A DNA stretch of 23,392 nucleotides from Caryophanales bacterium UBA3210 (lineage in GTDB: Bacteria > Bacillota_I > Bacilli_A > RFN20 > CAG-449): NCBI GenBank assembly GCA_002363635.1, contig DEWM01000005.1:1-23392 (forward strand), given 5' to 3'. Shown piece by piece: positions 1 through 8,580 of this stretch; position 1 is the first letter of the stretch, and the number at the start of each line of letters is the position of its first letter. The notes below the pieces were generated by a model. The model was not told the DNA's origin, did no database searches, and saw nothing but the letters and a program-made list of their open reading frames with translations. The position numbers were made by a program, and so were the translations under genes.

Positions 1-1107
1 AAAGGCGCTTGGGTAAGTAAAGATTCTTCAGGTAAGAAAAATGGCGGTGAAAAAATCGCATCCGCAACATATAAAACAGATGCAAGTAAACAAATTACTT
101 GGGTCGAATCTCATGATGATTTCACCTCATCAGATTCTCACTTAAGTGAAAATAGAACTAATGCAATGTGGAGTGTTATTGCAGGTCGTAAAGACTTAGG
201 TGGATTATACTTAGGTCGCCCTAATGATAGTTATTCAGTAGGTGTAATTGGTTCATACGCTTTTGATACTCCTGTAGTTAGAGTTGCAAACTCTTTCCAC
301 AACAGATTTGTTGGCTCTAAGGAATATCAATCTGGTGAAGGAGCACTTTACGTTAACGAAAGAATTAATGATAAAGACCAAGGTGCTCTTGTCTTAAATG
401 TTGATAAAATTGATTCAACACAAGAAATCACTGTAAAGTTACCTCATTTAGATGATGGTAATTATTACGATGCATTAACAGGTGAAAAAGTAGTTGTCTA
501 TAATCATTCTGCAAAGATTAAATTTGATAAAGTTGGAGTTTCTTTCTTAACTAGAAAGAATGCTAAAGTTATCCCTTCTTATACTGTTTCTAAGAGAAGT
601 GGTTCATTTGCATCTGATTTAGAAATTACAGTTACAGCTTCAAATTATGAAACTGCAACATATTCATTTAATGATGAAACTACAACTAAAGAATTAAGCT
701 CATCTACAAAGATTTCATTAAAAGATCATGTTAAAGATGGAAAGGTTGTTTTAAATATTTCATTAAAGAATGGTGATTATGAAATTAAACGTTCATTCAC
801 TTATTCTAAAGTTGAACTATTACCAGGCGGATTTAATGTAATTAATATGAATCCAAAATACTTAACTGATTACGAACTCTATATGTGGAGTTGGGGTAAT
901 GACAATAAAGGTAAATGGAGTAAAGACTATACTGTTACAGATAATGGAACAATTTTAGTTGATACTACTAACCTTAAAGGATTCTTATTCGGTATCTTTG
1001 AAAAAGGATATGAAATTAAAAATGTTAACGCATGGGATAGCGAAGTTAAGAAGCAGACATCAGACATAGTACTAGAAAATGGTTTCTATGATGCTTCTAA
1101 CTTTTAA
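1..1107 (+). CDS. Secreted GH13 alpha-amylase, 3' part only
   Basis: The frame is open from base 1 and ends at TAA 1105-1107, so the N-terminus and most of the catalytic barrel lie outside the window. The visible 368 residues begin near the end of the GH13 (alpha/beta)8 barrel: WVESHD places the conserved His and the transition-state-stabilising Asp at about 112-117. The following WSVIAGRK...LYLGRP, NSFHNRFVG and a beta domain resemble the end of AmyE-type amylases (family GH13_28). After the barrel come a small beta domain resembling the chitobiase C-terminal fold (about 570-800) and a last region with MWSWGNDNKGKW (about 830-1104) that may be a starch-binding module. Expected role is extracellular endo-hydrolysis of alpha-1,4-glucan, feeding the downstream importer. 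The pullulanase starts 26 bases later, which suggests one operon. GH13 assignment is firm, the subfamily and binding module less so. Confidence 0.88.
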   Translation, partial: KGAWVSKDSSGKKNGGEKIASATYKTDASKQITWVESHDDFTSSDSHLSENRTNAMWSVIAGRKDLGGLYLGRPNDSYSVGVIGSYAFDTPVVRVANSFHNRFVGSKEYQSGEGALYVNERINDKDQGALVLNVDKIDSTQEITVKLPHLDDGNYYDALTGEKVVVYNHSAKIKFDKVGVSFLTRKNAKVIPSYTVSKRSGSFASDLEITVTASNYETATYSFNDETTTKELSSSTKISLKDHVKDGKVVLNISLKNGDYEIKRSFTYSKVELLPGGFNVINMNPKYLTDYELYMWSWGNDNKGKWSKDYTVTDNGTILVDTTNLKGFLFGIFEKGYEIKNVNAWDSEVKKQTSDIVLENGFYDASNF

Positions 1108-1133
1108 TAAATAGAGGGAGATTTAAAACTAAT

Positions 1134-3923
1134 ATGAAAGCAAAAAAATTATTAACATTAACTTTACTTCCTTTAATGATGCTTACTTCTTGTGGAAATA
1201 AGATTGATCCAGAATATGGTCCAGATGAAGAAGTTGCTACTTTAACAGCTCCTTCAAATGTTATCTCTAAATACAAACAGGGTAATGAAGATCATTTATC
1301 AAAAGCTGAATCCACTACAAAGTACGTTAGAATTCATTATAGAAGAAAAGACGATACAGAAAATAATAGAGCAGTCTACGAACCATGGAATATTTGGGGA
1401 TGGGATATGACTAATGGCGGCAATGGTGACGCATATGACTTTACTCATTACGATAATTATGGTGTTTATGTAGACTTAGATTTATCAGTCCTTGGTGGAG
1501 GAAAAACAGTTTCTACTGTTGGTTTCATCGTTAGAACTGATAATTGGGCAAAAGACCCTGATGGAGATAGATCAATTGAAGTTAATCCAACTTCTAAAGG
1601 TGGTATTCAAGATGTCTATGTCAAATCTAATGATTCAACAATTTTTGACAGCGCAAATAACGCATTAAAATCAACTATCTCTTCAGTTATTATGGAATCA
1701 TTTACTGAAGCTTCAGTATATTTCAAACCTATCACTAGTGGCTTTAAAGCATATCCAAAAAGACTTGGTGTTAAGGTTAATGATGTTGAATTAACATCTG
1801 GCTTCCATATGGGAGAATATGATGAATCAAAAAAGAAAGTTTCAGTTACATTTGATAAGCCAATTGATTTATCAGATAAAGTAGAAATTACATATAAGTT
1901 TGACTCAGAATGGGTTGCTTCATCTCCTTTAATGTGCACATCTTATTTTGATACAAACGAATTTAAGACTAATTTCTCATATACAGGAAATGATTTAGGT
2001 GCAACTTTTGATAATGTTGTTAGCCCTACAAAGACAACATTTAAAGTTTGGGCTCCTACATCAAAGAGCGTAAAACTTAAAGTCTATAATTCTGGTGATT
2101 ACGTTAATGATAAAAACGCAACAGAATATGCAATGACTAAAGGTGAGAAGGGTGTTTACCAATATACAGTTAATGAAAACTTAGATGGTAAATACTACAC
2201 TTATGAAGTTACTAACTCAAAAGGTACAAACGAAGTTGTTGACCCATATGCAAAATCTGCTGGCGTAAACGGTAGACGTGGTATGGTCGTTAACTTCGAT
2301 AAACTCAATAAAGATATTCCAGGTTGGAACCAAGATCAACGTTCAACAAGATATGGAAATAATAATGTTGATGCTTCTATCTATGAAATGCACGTTAGAG
2401 ATATGACAATTAACCCTAATTCAGGGGTTGATGCTTCTAAACGTGGCAAATTCTTAGGTATGGCTCAAGAAGGCACAACATATACAGAAAATGGTAAGAC
2501 AGTTACAACTGGCTTAGACCATATCAAAGAACTTGGCGTTTCACACGTTCAAATTCAACCATTCTATGATTATTCTTCAGTTGATGAATCAAAAGATACT
2601 ACAAAGATGTCTAACGATAATTATAACTGGGGTTATGATCCACAAAACTACAATGTTCTTGAAGGTTCATATTCAACAAATGCTGAAGATGGATATGCAA
2701 GAATTAGAGAATTTAAGCAGATGGTCATGGCAATGCACAATGCTGATATTAATATCAACATGGATGTAGTATATAACCATACTAGTGCATCTGAAAATTC
2801 AAATTTCAATTTACTCGTTCCATATTACTACTATAGAACTTATTCATCAGGTAGATTCTATAATGGTTCTGGATGTGGTAATGAAATTGCTTCTGATCGT
2901 TTTATGGTCAATAAGTTTATTAGAGAATCTACTAAGTTCTGGACAGAAGAATATCATTTATCTGGCTATAGATTCGACTTAATGGGCTTACTTGATAACC
3001 AAACAATGATCGATGTTTATAACGATAATAAAGCTATTGATCCAAACATTATGGTTTATGGTGAACCATGGACTGGCGGATCATCAAAACTTAAACAAGG
3101 TACTGATGCATCTAAGTTAACTTCTCAACAAACAGTTCAATCATCATTAGCACAAGATTATTTCTCAGGTAAAAATGTTCTTGTCGGTGCATTTAATGAT
3201 GTCATTAGAAATGCAGTTAGAGGCGACAATAACCCATCAAAAGGATTTGTTCAGGGATTATATCTTAATGCTAAAGATATCGAAGCTGGTGTACTTGGTA
3301 CATTTAGTCAATCAGACAATAAGACAAAATCAATTAACCCTAATCAGGTAATTAATTATGTTGCATGTCACGATAACTATACTTTAGCAGACCAAATTAA
3401 ACTTACTATGAAAGATAGCTATAGAGATTCAGCTTATACTCAAGCAGAATCACTTGTCTTCTTATCTGAAGGCGTTCCATTCTTACAAGAAGGTGAAGAA
3501 TTCTTAAGATCAAAGATGGCAGGATATGATGAAGCAAATAATAGCTATGAAAAAGTTCATAACTCATATAATGCTGGTGACTATGTTAACAACATGGATT
3601 ATTCATTAAAGATTACTAATGAAGCAGTTAACGATAAATTCAAAGAATTAATTCAGTTTAGAAAAGATAATGCTGAATTTAGACTTGCAACTAGAGAAGC
3701 AATTAATAACGGCGTTAAAGTTGTTGAAGCAAAATCTGGTATTGTCTCATATACAGTTGGCGACTTCTATGTCATCCATACTGCAAAGAATGCTTCATTT
3801 GATTTAGGAGATACTTCATACGATATTGTCTTTGCTAATAGTAGAGAAAATTACTCAAAAGGTATTTCTGGTAATTTAGAACTTAACGCAAATGAAACAG
3901 TCGTTTTAAAGAAAGCAGCTTAA
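1134..3923 (+). CDS. pulA: Type I pullulanase lipoprotein (CBM41-CBM48-GH13)
   Basis: Debranching enzyme that hydrolyses alpha-1,6 links in pullulan and starch dextrins. The N-terminus is a lipoprotein signal peptide with lipobox LTSC (Cys20), so the enzyme should sit on the outer face of the membrane. A CBM41 starch-binding domain spans about residues 63-170 (VRIHY, then the Trp-rich EPWNIWGWD at 83-91). A CBM48 domain starts near 289 (FKVWAPTS). The GH13 barrel follows, with YEMHVRD, the type I pullulanase signature NWGYDP, the nucleophile Asp615 in GYRFDLMG, the acid/base Glu644 in YGEPW and Asp747 in CHDN. All three catalytic residues are present. At 929 residues it is full length. The ATG at 1134 has GAGGGAG at 1114-1120, slightly far but the only clear site. 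It follows the amylase gene directly and likely shares its transcript. Confidence 0.95.
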   Translation: MKAKKLLTLTLLPLMMLTSCGNKIDPEYGPDEEVATLTAPSNVISKYKQGNEDHLSKAESTTKYVRIHYRRKDDTENNRAVYEPWNIWGWDMTNGGNGDAYDFTHYDNYGVYVDLDLSVLGGGKTVSTVGFIVRTDNWAKDPDGDRSIEVNPTSKGGIQDVYVKSNDSTIFDSANNALKSTISSVIMESFTEASVYFKPITSGFKAYPKRLGVKVNDVELTSGFHMGEYDESKKKVSVTFDKPIDLSDKVEITYKFDSEWVASSPLMCTSYFDTNEFKTNFSYTGNDLGATFDNVVSPTKTTFKVWAPTSKSVKLKVYNSGDYVNDKNATEYAMTKGEKGVYQYTVNENLDGKYYTYEVTNSKGTNEVVDPYAKSAGVNGRRGMVVNFDKLNKDIPGWNQDQRSTRYGNNNVDASIYEMHVRDMTINPNSGVDASKRGKFLGMAQEGTTYTENGKTVTTGLDHIKELGVSHVQIQPFYDYSSVDESKDTTKMSNDNYNWGYDPQNYNVLEGSYSTNAEDGYARIREFKQMVMAMHNADININMDVVYNHTSASENSNFNLLVPYYYYRTYSSGRFYNGSGCGNEIASDRFMVNKFIRESTKFWTEEYHLSGYRFDLMGLLDNQTMIDVYNDNKAIDPNIMVYGEPWTGGSSKLKQGTDASKLTSQQTVQSSLAQDYFSGKNVLVGAFNDVIRNAVRGDNNPSKGFVQGLYLNAKDIEAGVLGTFSQSDNKTKSINPNQVINYVACHDNYTLADQIKLTMKDSYRDSAYTQAESLVFLSEGVPFLQEGEEFLRSKMAGYDEANNSYEKVHNSYNAGDYVNNMDYSLKITNEAVNDKFKELIQFRKDNAEFRLATREAINNGVKVVEAKSGIVSYTVGDFYVIHTAKNASFDLGDTSYDIVFANSRENYSKGISGNLELNANETVVLKKAA

Positions 3924-3924
3924 T

Positions 3925-4338
3925 ATGGCAACTAGAGGAAGTTTAAAAACTACTGTCAGTAAAGGGCAATTAATATTTACACTTACAGGATTAGTTTCTA
4001 GTATTGTGGTAATTACATTACTTGCAATTTTTGCAGGAACTGATCCATTAGCAATTGTGGCAATGATTTTCTTTGGAATCATTGCCCTCTCTGCTATAGC
4101 GTTATTATTTGGCTTATTACTTGATTATTGTTTTATCAAAGATGGTGTTCTATATATGCATTACATCTTTAAATCAAGCAAGATTGCTCTTAAAGATATT
4201 GGAACAATCGCACTTAAAGATAATGTTTATACAGTCTACGATAAATCTGAAAATCGTATTGGAACATTCAATGCTACCGCAAATGGGGCGGATAAAATAA
4301 TTATTGCTATAGATAATGCCGGTGCAAAATTGAAATAA
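3925..4338 (+). CDS. Small two-helix membrane protein with PH-like tail, unknown function
   Basis: The 137-residue protein starts one base after the pullulanase stop, so translation is probably coupled; no strong ribosome binding site is visible. Two hydrophobic helices (about residues 16-38 and 43-66) are followed by a soluble tail of alternating beta strands (DYCFIKDGVLYMHYIF, SKIALKDIGTIAL, VYTVYDK). This pattern resembles the small bacterial PH-like domains found behind paired transmembrane helices, and is judged by pattern only. Sitting between a surface pullulanase and the importer ATPase, it may help assemble or localise the starch machinery, but nothing in the sequence shows a function. 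I do not recognise a named family. Confidence 0.75.
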   Translation: MATRGSLKTTVSKGQLIFTLTGLVSSIVVITLLAIFAGTDPLAIVAMIFFGIIALSAIALLFGLLLDYCFIKDGVLYMHYIFKSSKIALKDIGTIALKDNVYTVYDKSENRIGTFNATANGADKIIIAIDNAGAKLK

Positions 4339-4363
4339 TGTTTAATATATGATAATATATTAA
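4330..4363 (+). promoter_or_regulatory. Possible internal promoter and AT-rich palindrome before malK
   Basis: TTGAAA (4330-4335), overlapping the end of the previous gene, is followed after 17 bases by TAATAT (4353-4358). The same spot holds an inverted repeat with 9-base arms, TTAATATAT-GATA-ATATATTAA (4342-4363). It could be an internal promoter with an operator for the transport genes. AT-only palindromes arise easily in DNA this AT-rich, so the call is weak. Confidence 0.3.
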
Positions 4364-4394
4364 TAAAATATCTCAAAACTAGGAGGAGGAGAAT

Positions 4395-6284
4395 ATGGCT
4401 AGTTTGAAATTATCCCATATCTATAAGGTTTATGATAATGGTCATAAGGCAGTCAATGATTTCAACATTGATATTGCTGATAAGGAATTCATTGTCTTCG
4501 TCGGGCCTTCAGGATGTGGTAAGTCAACAACATTACGTATGATTGCTGGGCTAGAAACAATCACAGCTGGTGACTTATTTATCGGGGATACATTAGTTAA
4601 TGATATGGAACCAAAAGACAGAGATATTGCAATGGTCTTCCAGTCATACGCTTTATATCCACACATGACCGTTTATGAAAATATGGCATTCGGTCTTAGA
4701 AATAGAAAAATGCCAGAAGATCAAATTAAAGAAAGAGTATTGAAAGCTGCTAAGATGCTTGATATTGAAGAATACTTAGGCAGAAAGCCAAAAGCTATGT
4801 CTGGTGGTCAACGTCAGCGTGTTGCTTTAGGTAGAGCTCTTGTCCGTGATCCAAAGGTCTTCTTACTTGATGAACCTTTATCAAACTTAGATGCTAAGTT
4901 AAGAGCACAGATGAGAACAGAAATTACAAAGTTACACAAATCATTAGGCACAACATTCATCTATGTTACTCACGATCAAGTCGAAGCTATGACAATGGGT
5001 ACAAGAATTGTTGTTATGAAACTTGGTTACGTTCAGCAAATTGATACTCCAATGAACTTATACAATGAACCATATAACAAATTCGTTGCAGGTTTCATCG
5101 GTTCACCACAAATGAACTTCTTCAATGTTAAACTAACTAGAAAGGCAGACAAAGTTAAAGTTGATTTTGTCAGCGATGAAAATGCATCAATTAATTTACC
5201 ATATGAAAAACTTGCTAAGATTCATGATAAATACTTACATGGCGATACAGAAGTCATCTTTGGTATTAGACCTGAACATTTAGAAGTAGTTAAGAAAGGT
5301 AAAGGCTTAAAAGTAGTAGTTAATGCAGTCGAACATTTAGGTAACGAATGTATTGTCTACGGTAAACTCGGTGATAAAGTCGAAGAATTCTCAATGAAAG
5401 ATGATGGTAGAGATGTCATCGTTAAAACAATTGAAGGTACACCAGTTGAAGTTGGTGATGTAATTGAAGTTGCACCAAAACAAGACAAAGTACATTTCTT
5501 CGATGCACAAACTGAAATTACATTAATGGAAAAGATTCCTTCATTTAATTCAGTTGCTGCAAAGGTTTCTAAGAATAGCTTAGAAGTCTTCGGTGGCAAA
5601 GCAAAATTACCAGAAGTATTCGCTAAAGCTCTCGAAGGTAAGACTAATGTCACATTAGAAATTCCACCTTCATCAATTGTAAAAGGAAAAGATTTCACTC
5701 TTCCTGTTGAAAAATGTGAAGAAGTTGATGGCAAAGTTTTAGCTTATTTAGTTAACGGTGATTCAATCTTATTCGCTATTGTTGATAAAGTCTTAGAACC
5801 AGGCTCAGAATATAGCTTCTCATTATTAAATGAAAAAGTTACTGTTCTTGCTGATGGTGAAGAAGTCTTAAAAGCAACTAGTGATAAAGTTGAATTCCAT
5901 GGTACATTCTCAAAAACTGAAGTTAAAGAAAAGAGACAAAGAGTATTACACTTCTTCTACAATATCAATGGCAAAGCATTTGAAGCACCAGTTGAAAAAG
6001 GTTATAAGATTAACACAATTGATGGAAATGCTTGCTATAAGAATGAATACAAGTATGCAGTTGCTATCGACTCATTAAAGATTGTCGATGGAGATGAAGG
6101 ATTACTTGGTCAAGTTGAAGAAGTCTTAAAATATGGTGATGTCACATTTGCTAAAGTCAAAGTAGGTTCTGATGAAATCTTAGTAAAAGTTTCAGATGAC
6201 TTTGCTGCATCAGAAGTAAGAATTAACTTTGCAAGTGAAGATGTTGAAGTTTATTCAACAAACATCGATATGAAGATTTGCTAA
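4395..6284 (+). CDS. malK: MalK/MsmK-type sugar ABC ATPase with three tandem regulatory domains
   Basis: ATPase subunit for a CUT1 sugar importer; it should dimerise and drive MalFG encoded downstream. Residues 1-235 form the ATPase domain: Walker [10 protein letters not shown] (37-45), Q-loop Gln83, signature MSGGQ (135-139, Met replacing the usual Leu), Walker B VFLLDE (155-160) and switch His193 in [10 protein letters not shown] MalK-type regulatory domain with the GIRPEHL motif follows (about 241-372). Family members normally stop near 370 residues, but this one continues to 629. The extra part reads as two more divergent copies: about 379-492 (EIPPSSI in place of GIRPEHL) and about 495-622 (AIDSLKI, then [20 protein letters not shown] and [10 protein letters not shown]). 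The start is fixed by AGGAGGAGGAG at 4381-4391. ATPase function is certain; the triple-domain reading is my alignment by eye. Confidence 0.93.
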   Translation: MASLKLSHIYKVYDNGHKAVNDFNIDIADKEFIVFVGPSGCGKSTTLRMIAGLETITAGDLFIGDTLVNDMEPKDRDIAMVFQSYALYPHMTVYENMAFGLRNRKMPEDQIKERVLKAAKMLDIEEYLGRKPKAMSGGQRQRVALGRALVRDPKVFLLDEPLSNLDAKLRAQMRTEITKLHKSLGTTFIYVTHDQVEAMTMGTRIVVMKLGYVQQIDTPMNLYNEPYNKFVAGFIGSPQMNFFNVKLTRKADKVKVDFVSDENASINLPYEKLAKIHDKYLHGDTEVIFGIRPEHLEVVKKGKGLKVVVNAVEHLGNECIVYGKLGDKVEEFSMKDDGRDVIVKTIEGTPVEVGDVIEVAPKQDKVHFFDAQTEITLMEKIPSFNSVAAKVSKNSLEVFGGKAKLPEVFAKALEGKTNVTLEIPPSSIVKGKDFTLPVEKCEEVDGKVLAYLVNGDSILFAIVDKVLEPGSEYSFSLLNEKVTVLADGEEVLKATSDKVEFHGTFSKTEVKEKRQRVLHFFYNINGKAFEAPVEKGYKINTIDGNACYKNEYKYAVAIDSLKIVDGDEGLLGQVEEVLKYGDVTFAKVKVGSDEILVKVSDDFAASEVRINFASEDVEVYSTNIDMKIC

Positions 6285-6288
6285 TAAT

Positions 6289-7074
6289 ATGCATGTAAAT
6301 TATAAAGATAAAGTTATCGACATCGAACCTAACTCAAAACCATATTTTTTAAAACATATAATTTCTGATATGTTTGATGTCATGACTCTATTCTTGTTAT
6401 TCTTTGTTATCAATTTAGGCTTATTTAAAAGTCCTATTGCAAATACTTATTATTCTCATCAAGCTGAAGCAACAAAAATTATTGATAATTGTCGCTTAGA
6501 AACTGGAATGGGATATCAAGAATTTGTAAATGATGAAACTGATATAAGTGGAAAAACTGTTTATACCGATAGTGATGGTAAAGAATATATTGTTGTAATT
6601 AATAAAGATGCTACTAGTGAACAAAAGCAAGAATTCGCGACTAAGATGAATTCTTCTCAAGCTTATAAAGATGAAATTTTTGCTAGCAATTTACATCGTT
6701 ATTTAATTTCAATGTTATCTATTTCTTTAGCTGAACTTCCATTACTACTTATCATTCCTTTAACTAATAAAAAAAGAGCAACTGCCGGACAGCTTCTTAC
6801 TGGAATTGCTTTATTTAGTAAAGGCAGACAAACTTATGCGAAATGGTATAGTCCATTAATTCGTTATATCTTATATTTCGGTGGGTTTGTAATTTTGTAT
6901 CCTTGGACAGATATAGTTACTTTCTTAGTTATTCCAGTAATCGATTTAATCATTATGCTAATTAACAAAGATAATAAAACAATTAGAGATTATATGTCGG
7001 GAACGATGTTAATCGAAAACAAATCATATAGTTCACTTGAATATAAAGCGAACTTAGATAATAAAACAAAATAA
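6289..7074 (+). CDS. RDD family membrane protein
   Basis: This 261-residue integral membrane protein starts four bases after the malK stop, so it is in the same transcript; no clear ribosome binding site is seen. RDD-family features are ISDMFDVMTLFLLFF at the first helix (conserved Asp), KRATAGQLLTGIALF after the second helix, and a last-helix/tail segment ending NKTIRDYMSGTMLIE, matching the family's closing R..D...GT pattern. Hydrophobic segments lie near residues 28-48, 138-158, 190-207 and 213-230. A polar loop of about 85 residues (50-135) between the first two helices is longer than in minimal RDD proteins. RDD proteins are poorly understood; some have been linked to ion transport. Its place inside a maltodextrin importer operon is unusual and suggests an accessory role, but this is inference. 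Confidence 0.78.
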   Translation: MHVNYKDKVIDIEPNSKPYFLKHIISDMFDVMTLFLLFFVINLGLFKSPIANTYYSHQAEATKIIDNCRLETGMGYQEFVNDETDISGKTVYTDSDGKEYIVVINKDATSEQKQEFATKMNSSQAYKDEIFASNLHRYLISMLSISLAELPLLLIIPLTNKKRATAGQLLTGIALFSKGRQTYAKWYSPLIRYILYFGGFVILYPWTDIVTFLVIPVIDLIIMLINKDNKTIRDYMSGTMLIENKSYSSLEYKANLDNKTK

Positions 7075-7107
7075 TATTTTTTCATTAAATTTAGGGAGGA
7101 ATATAAA

Positions 7108-8538
7108 ATGAAAAAAAGAAATTTATTCTTAGCAGCTGCTGCAAGTATTGCAACATTAGGCGGACTTGTTAGCTGTGACGACTCTGCAAACAAAATTAGA
7201 GTTTGGGTCGGTGAAGAATCAGTTGATTTCTACAGAACAAAAGTAGAAGAATTTAAGAAAGCTAACGCAGATTTTACATACGAAATTGAAGTTAAAGGTA
7301 TGGATACAGGTGCCGCAGCAGGTACAATTACACAAGACCCTTCTGCAGCAGCAGATATTTACACAGTTGCACATGATAATATCGGTAAATTAGTTGCAGC
7401 AAACTGTGCAAAACCATTAATGGATACAGAATTAGTTGAACAAATTAACAAAGATAACCCAGATTCATTCAAATCAGTTATCAAATCATTAGATGCTTCA
7501 GGTACAGAAAGAGTTTATGCTGCTCCATATATCTCACAAGCATTATTCTTATACTACAACAAAACTGCAGTTACAGCAGAACAAGCTCAAACATTTGAAG
7601 GCTTAAAAGAAGCAGCTGCAGCTGCAGGTACAAAAGCTTGGACAGTTACAGGTGATGATGGTTTTAATAACTCATTCACAGTCTTAGCAAGAAAAGTTGG
7701 CGCTGATGGCAAACAAGCAGGTACATCAGTTAAGATTTATGAAGGTGCAACTTCTGACGGTAAATCAAAAGGTACATCAAATTTCCAAGGTGATGACACA
7801 ATCGCATCATTAAGATTTATGCAAAGATCTATTAAAGATAACAATGGCTTCAAATGGGCTTCATCTGATGGATGGGAAAAAGATTTCAAGAACAATGGTG
7901 TATTAGCAGTCATTGGTGGTGCATGGCACTTTAACTCAGCAAAAGCTGCAGTTGGTGAAGCAAACTTAGGTATGACACTTATCCCAACATATACATTAAC
8001 AGCTGCTGATGTTGCAGGCTTAACAGATGTAGCAGAAGGTGACGTCTATAGAGGCGGTACATTTGCAGACTGCAAAGTCTTCATGATTAACGCAAGTTCA
8101 AAAGCAGACAAATATGTTTCTGAACAAAAATTAGTTAAATTCTTATCATCTAAAGAAGTTCAAGATGCATCATTTGCAGATGTTTCAAACGTTCCTGCAT
8201 ATGAAGGTGCTTCAACAAAAATCAAAGAATTATTTGATGCAAAAAAGATCACTGAATCACAGTATCAGTTAGCAGCTGCACAAACAGATATGGCAGCATG
8301 GGGAATTCCACAGCCATTTATTACTGGTACATTAAATACTTACTACTATTCAAAGAATGCATCACAAATCTACAAAGCAATGATTGATGGTTCTAAATAT
8401 CCTACAACAGGCGATACAATTTTAGATGAAACAACATCTCTTGCTGGTATTAGAAAAGGTTTATATACAATGGAATACACATGGATGCATGGTAAGGTTC
8501 CAACATCATTCCCAGAAAATTTACCAACAAAGGCATAA
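7108..8538 (+). CDS. malE: Maltodextrin-binding lipoprotein, MalE-like
   Basis: Extracellular solute-binding protein (SBP_bac_1 family) of the importer. A lipoprotein signal peptide ends in lipobox LVSC with Cys23, giving membrane anchoring. IRVWVGEESVDFYRTKVEEF opens the first lobe as in MalE-type proteins. Further MalE-like segments are PSAAADIYTVAHDNIGKLV, YAAPYISQALFLYYNK, GGAWHFNSAKAAVGEANLG and, near the end, AWGIPQPFITG. At 476 residues it is somewhat longer than the usual 380-420. The start is set by AGGGAGGA just upstream. Codon choice is narrower than in neighbours, strongly favouring GCA, ACA, TCA and AAA, as expected for the most abundant protein of the operon. The exact ligand (maltose, maltodextrin or another alpha-glucan) is inferred from the amylase and pullulanase genes. 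Confidence 0.9.
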   Translation: MKKRNLFLAAAASIATLGGLVSCDDSANKIRVWVGEESVDFYRTKVEEFKKANADFTYEIEVKGMDTGAAAGTITQDPSAAADIYTVAHDNIGKLVAANCAKPLMDTELVEQINKDNPDSFKSVIKSLDASGTERVYAAPYISQALFLYYNKTAVTAEQAQTFEGLKEAAAAAGTKAWTVTGDDGFNNSFTVLARKVGADGKQAGTSVKIYEGATSDGKSKGTSNFQGDDTIASLRFMQRSIKDNNGFKWASSDGWEKDFKNNGVLAVIGGAWHFNSAKAAVGEANLGMTLIPTYTLTAADVAGLTDVAEGDVYRGGTFADCKVFMINASSKADKYVSEQKLVKFLSSKEVQDASFADVSNVPAYEGASTKIKELFDAKKITESQYQLAAAQTDMAAWGIPQPFITGTLNTYYYSKNASQIYKAMIDGSKYPTTGDTILDETTSLAGIRKGLYTMEYTWMHGKVPTSFPENLPTKA

Positions 8539-8566
8539 TAAAAGATTTACTTTATTTAAAATATGA

Positions 8567-8574
8567 AAGGAGGG
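8567..8574 (+). promoter_or_regulatory. Ribosome binding site that fixes the malF start
   Basis: AAGGAGGG lies six bases before ATG 8581. An in-frame ATG at 8563 overlaps this site and would be read through it, so 8581 is the better start for malF. Confidence 0.85.
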
Positions 8575-8580
8575 CACAAA

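Noticed and set aside
8563..8580. ATG at 8563 as the malF start
   Set aside because: It overlaps the ribosome binding site AAGGAGGG that serves ATG 8581.
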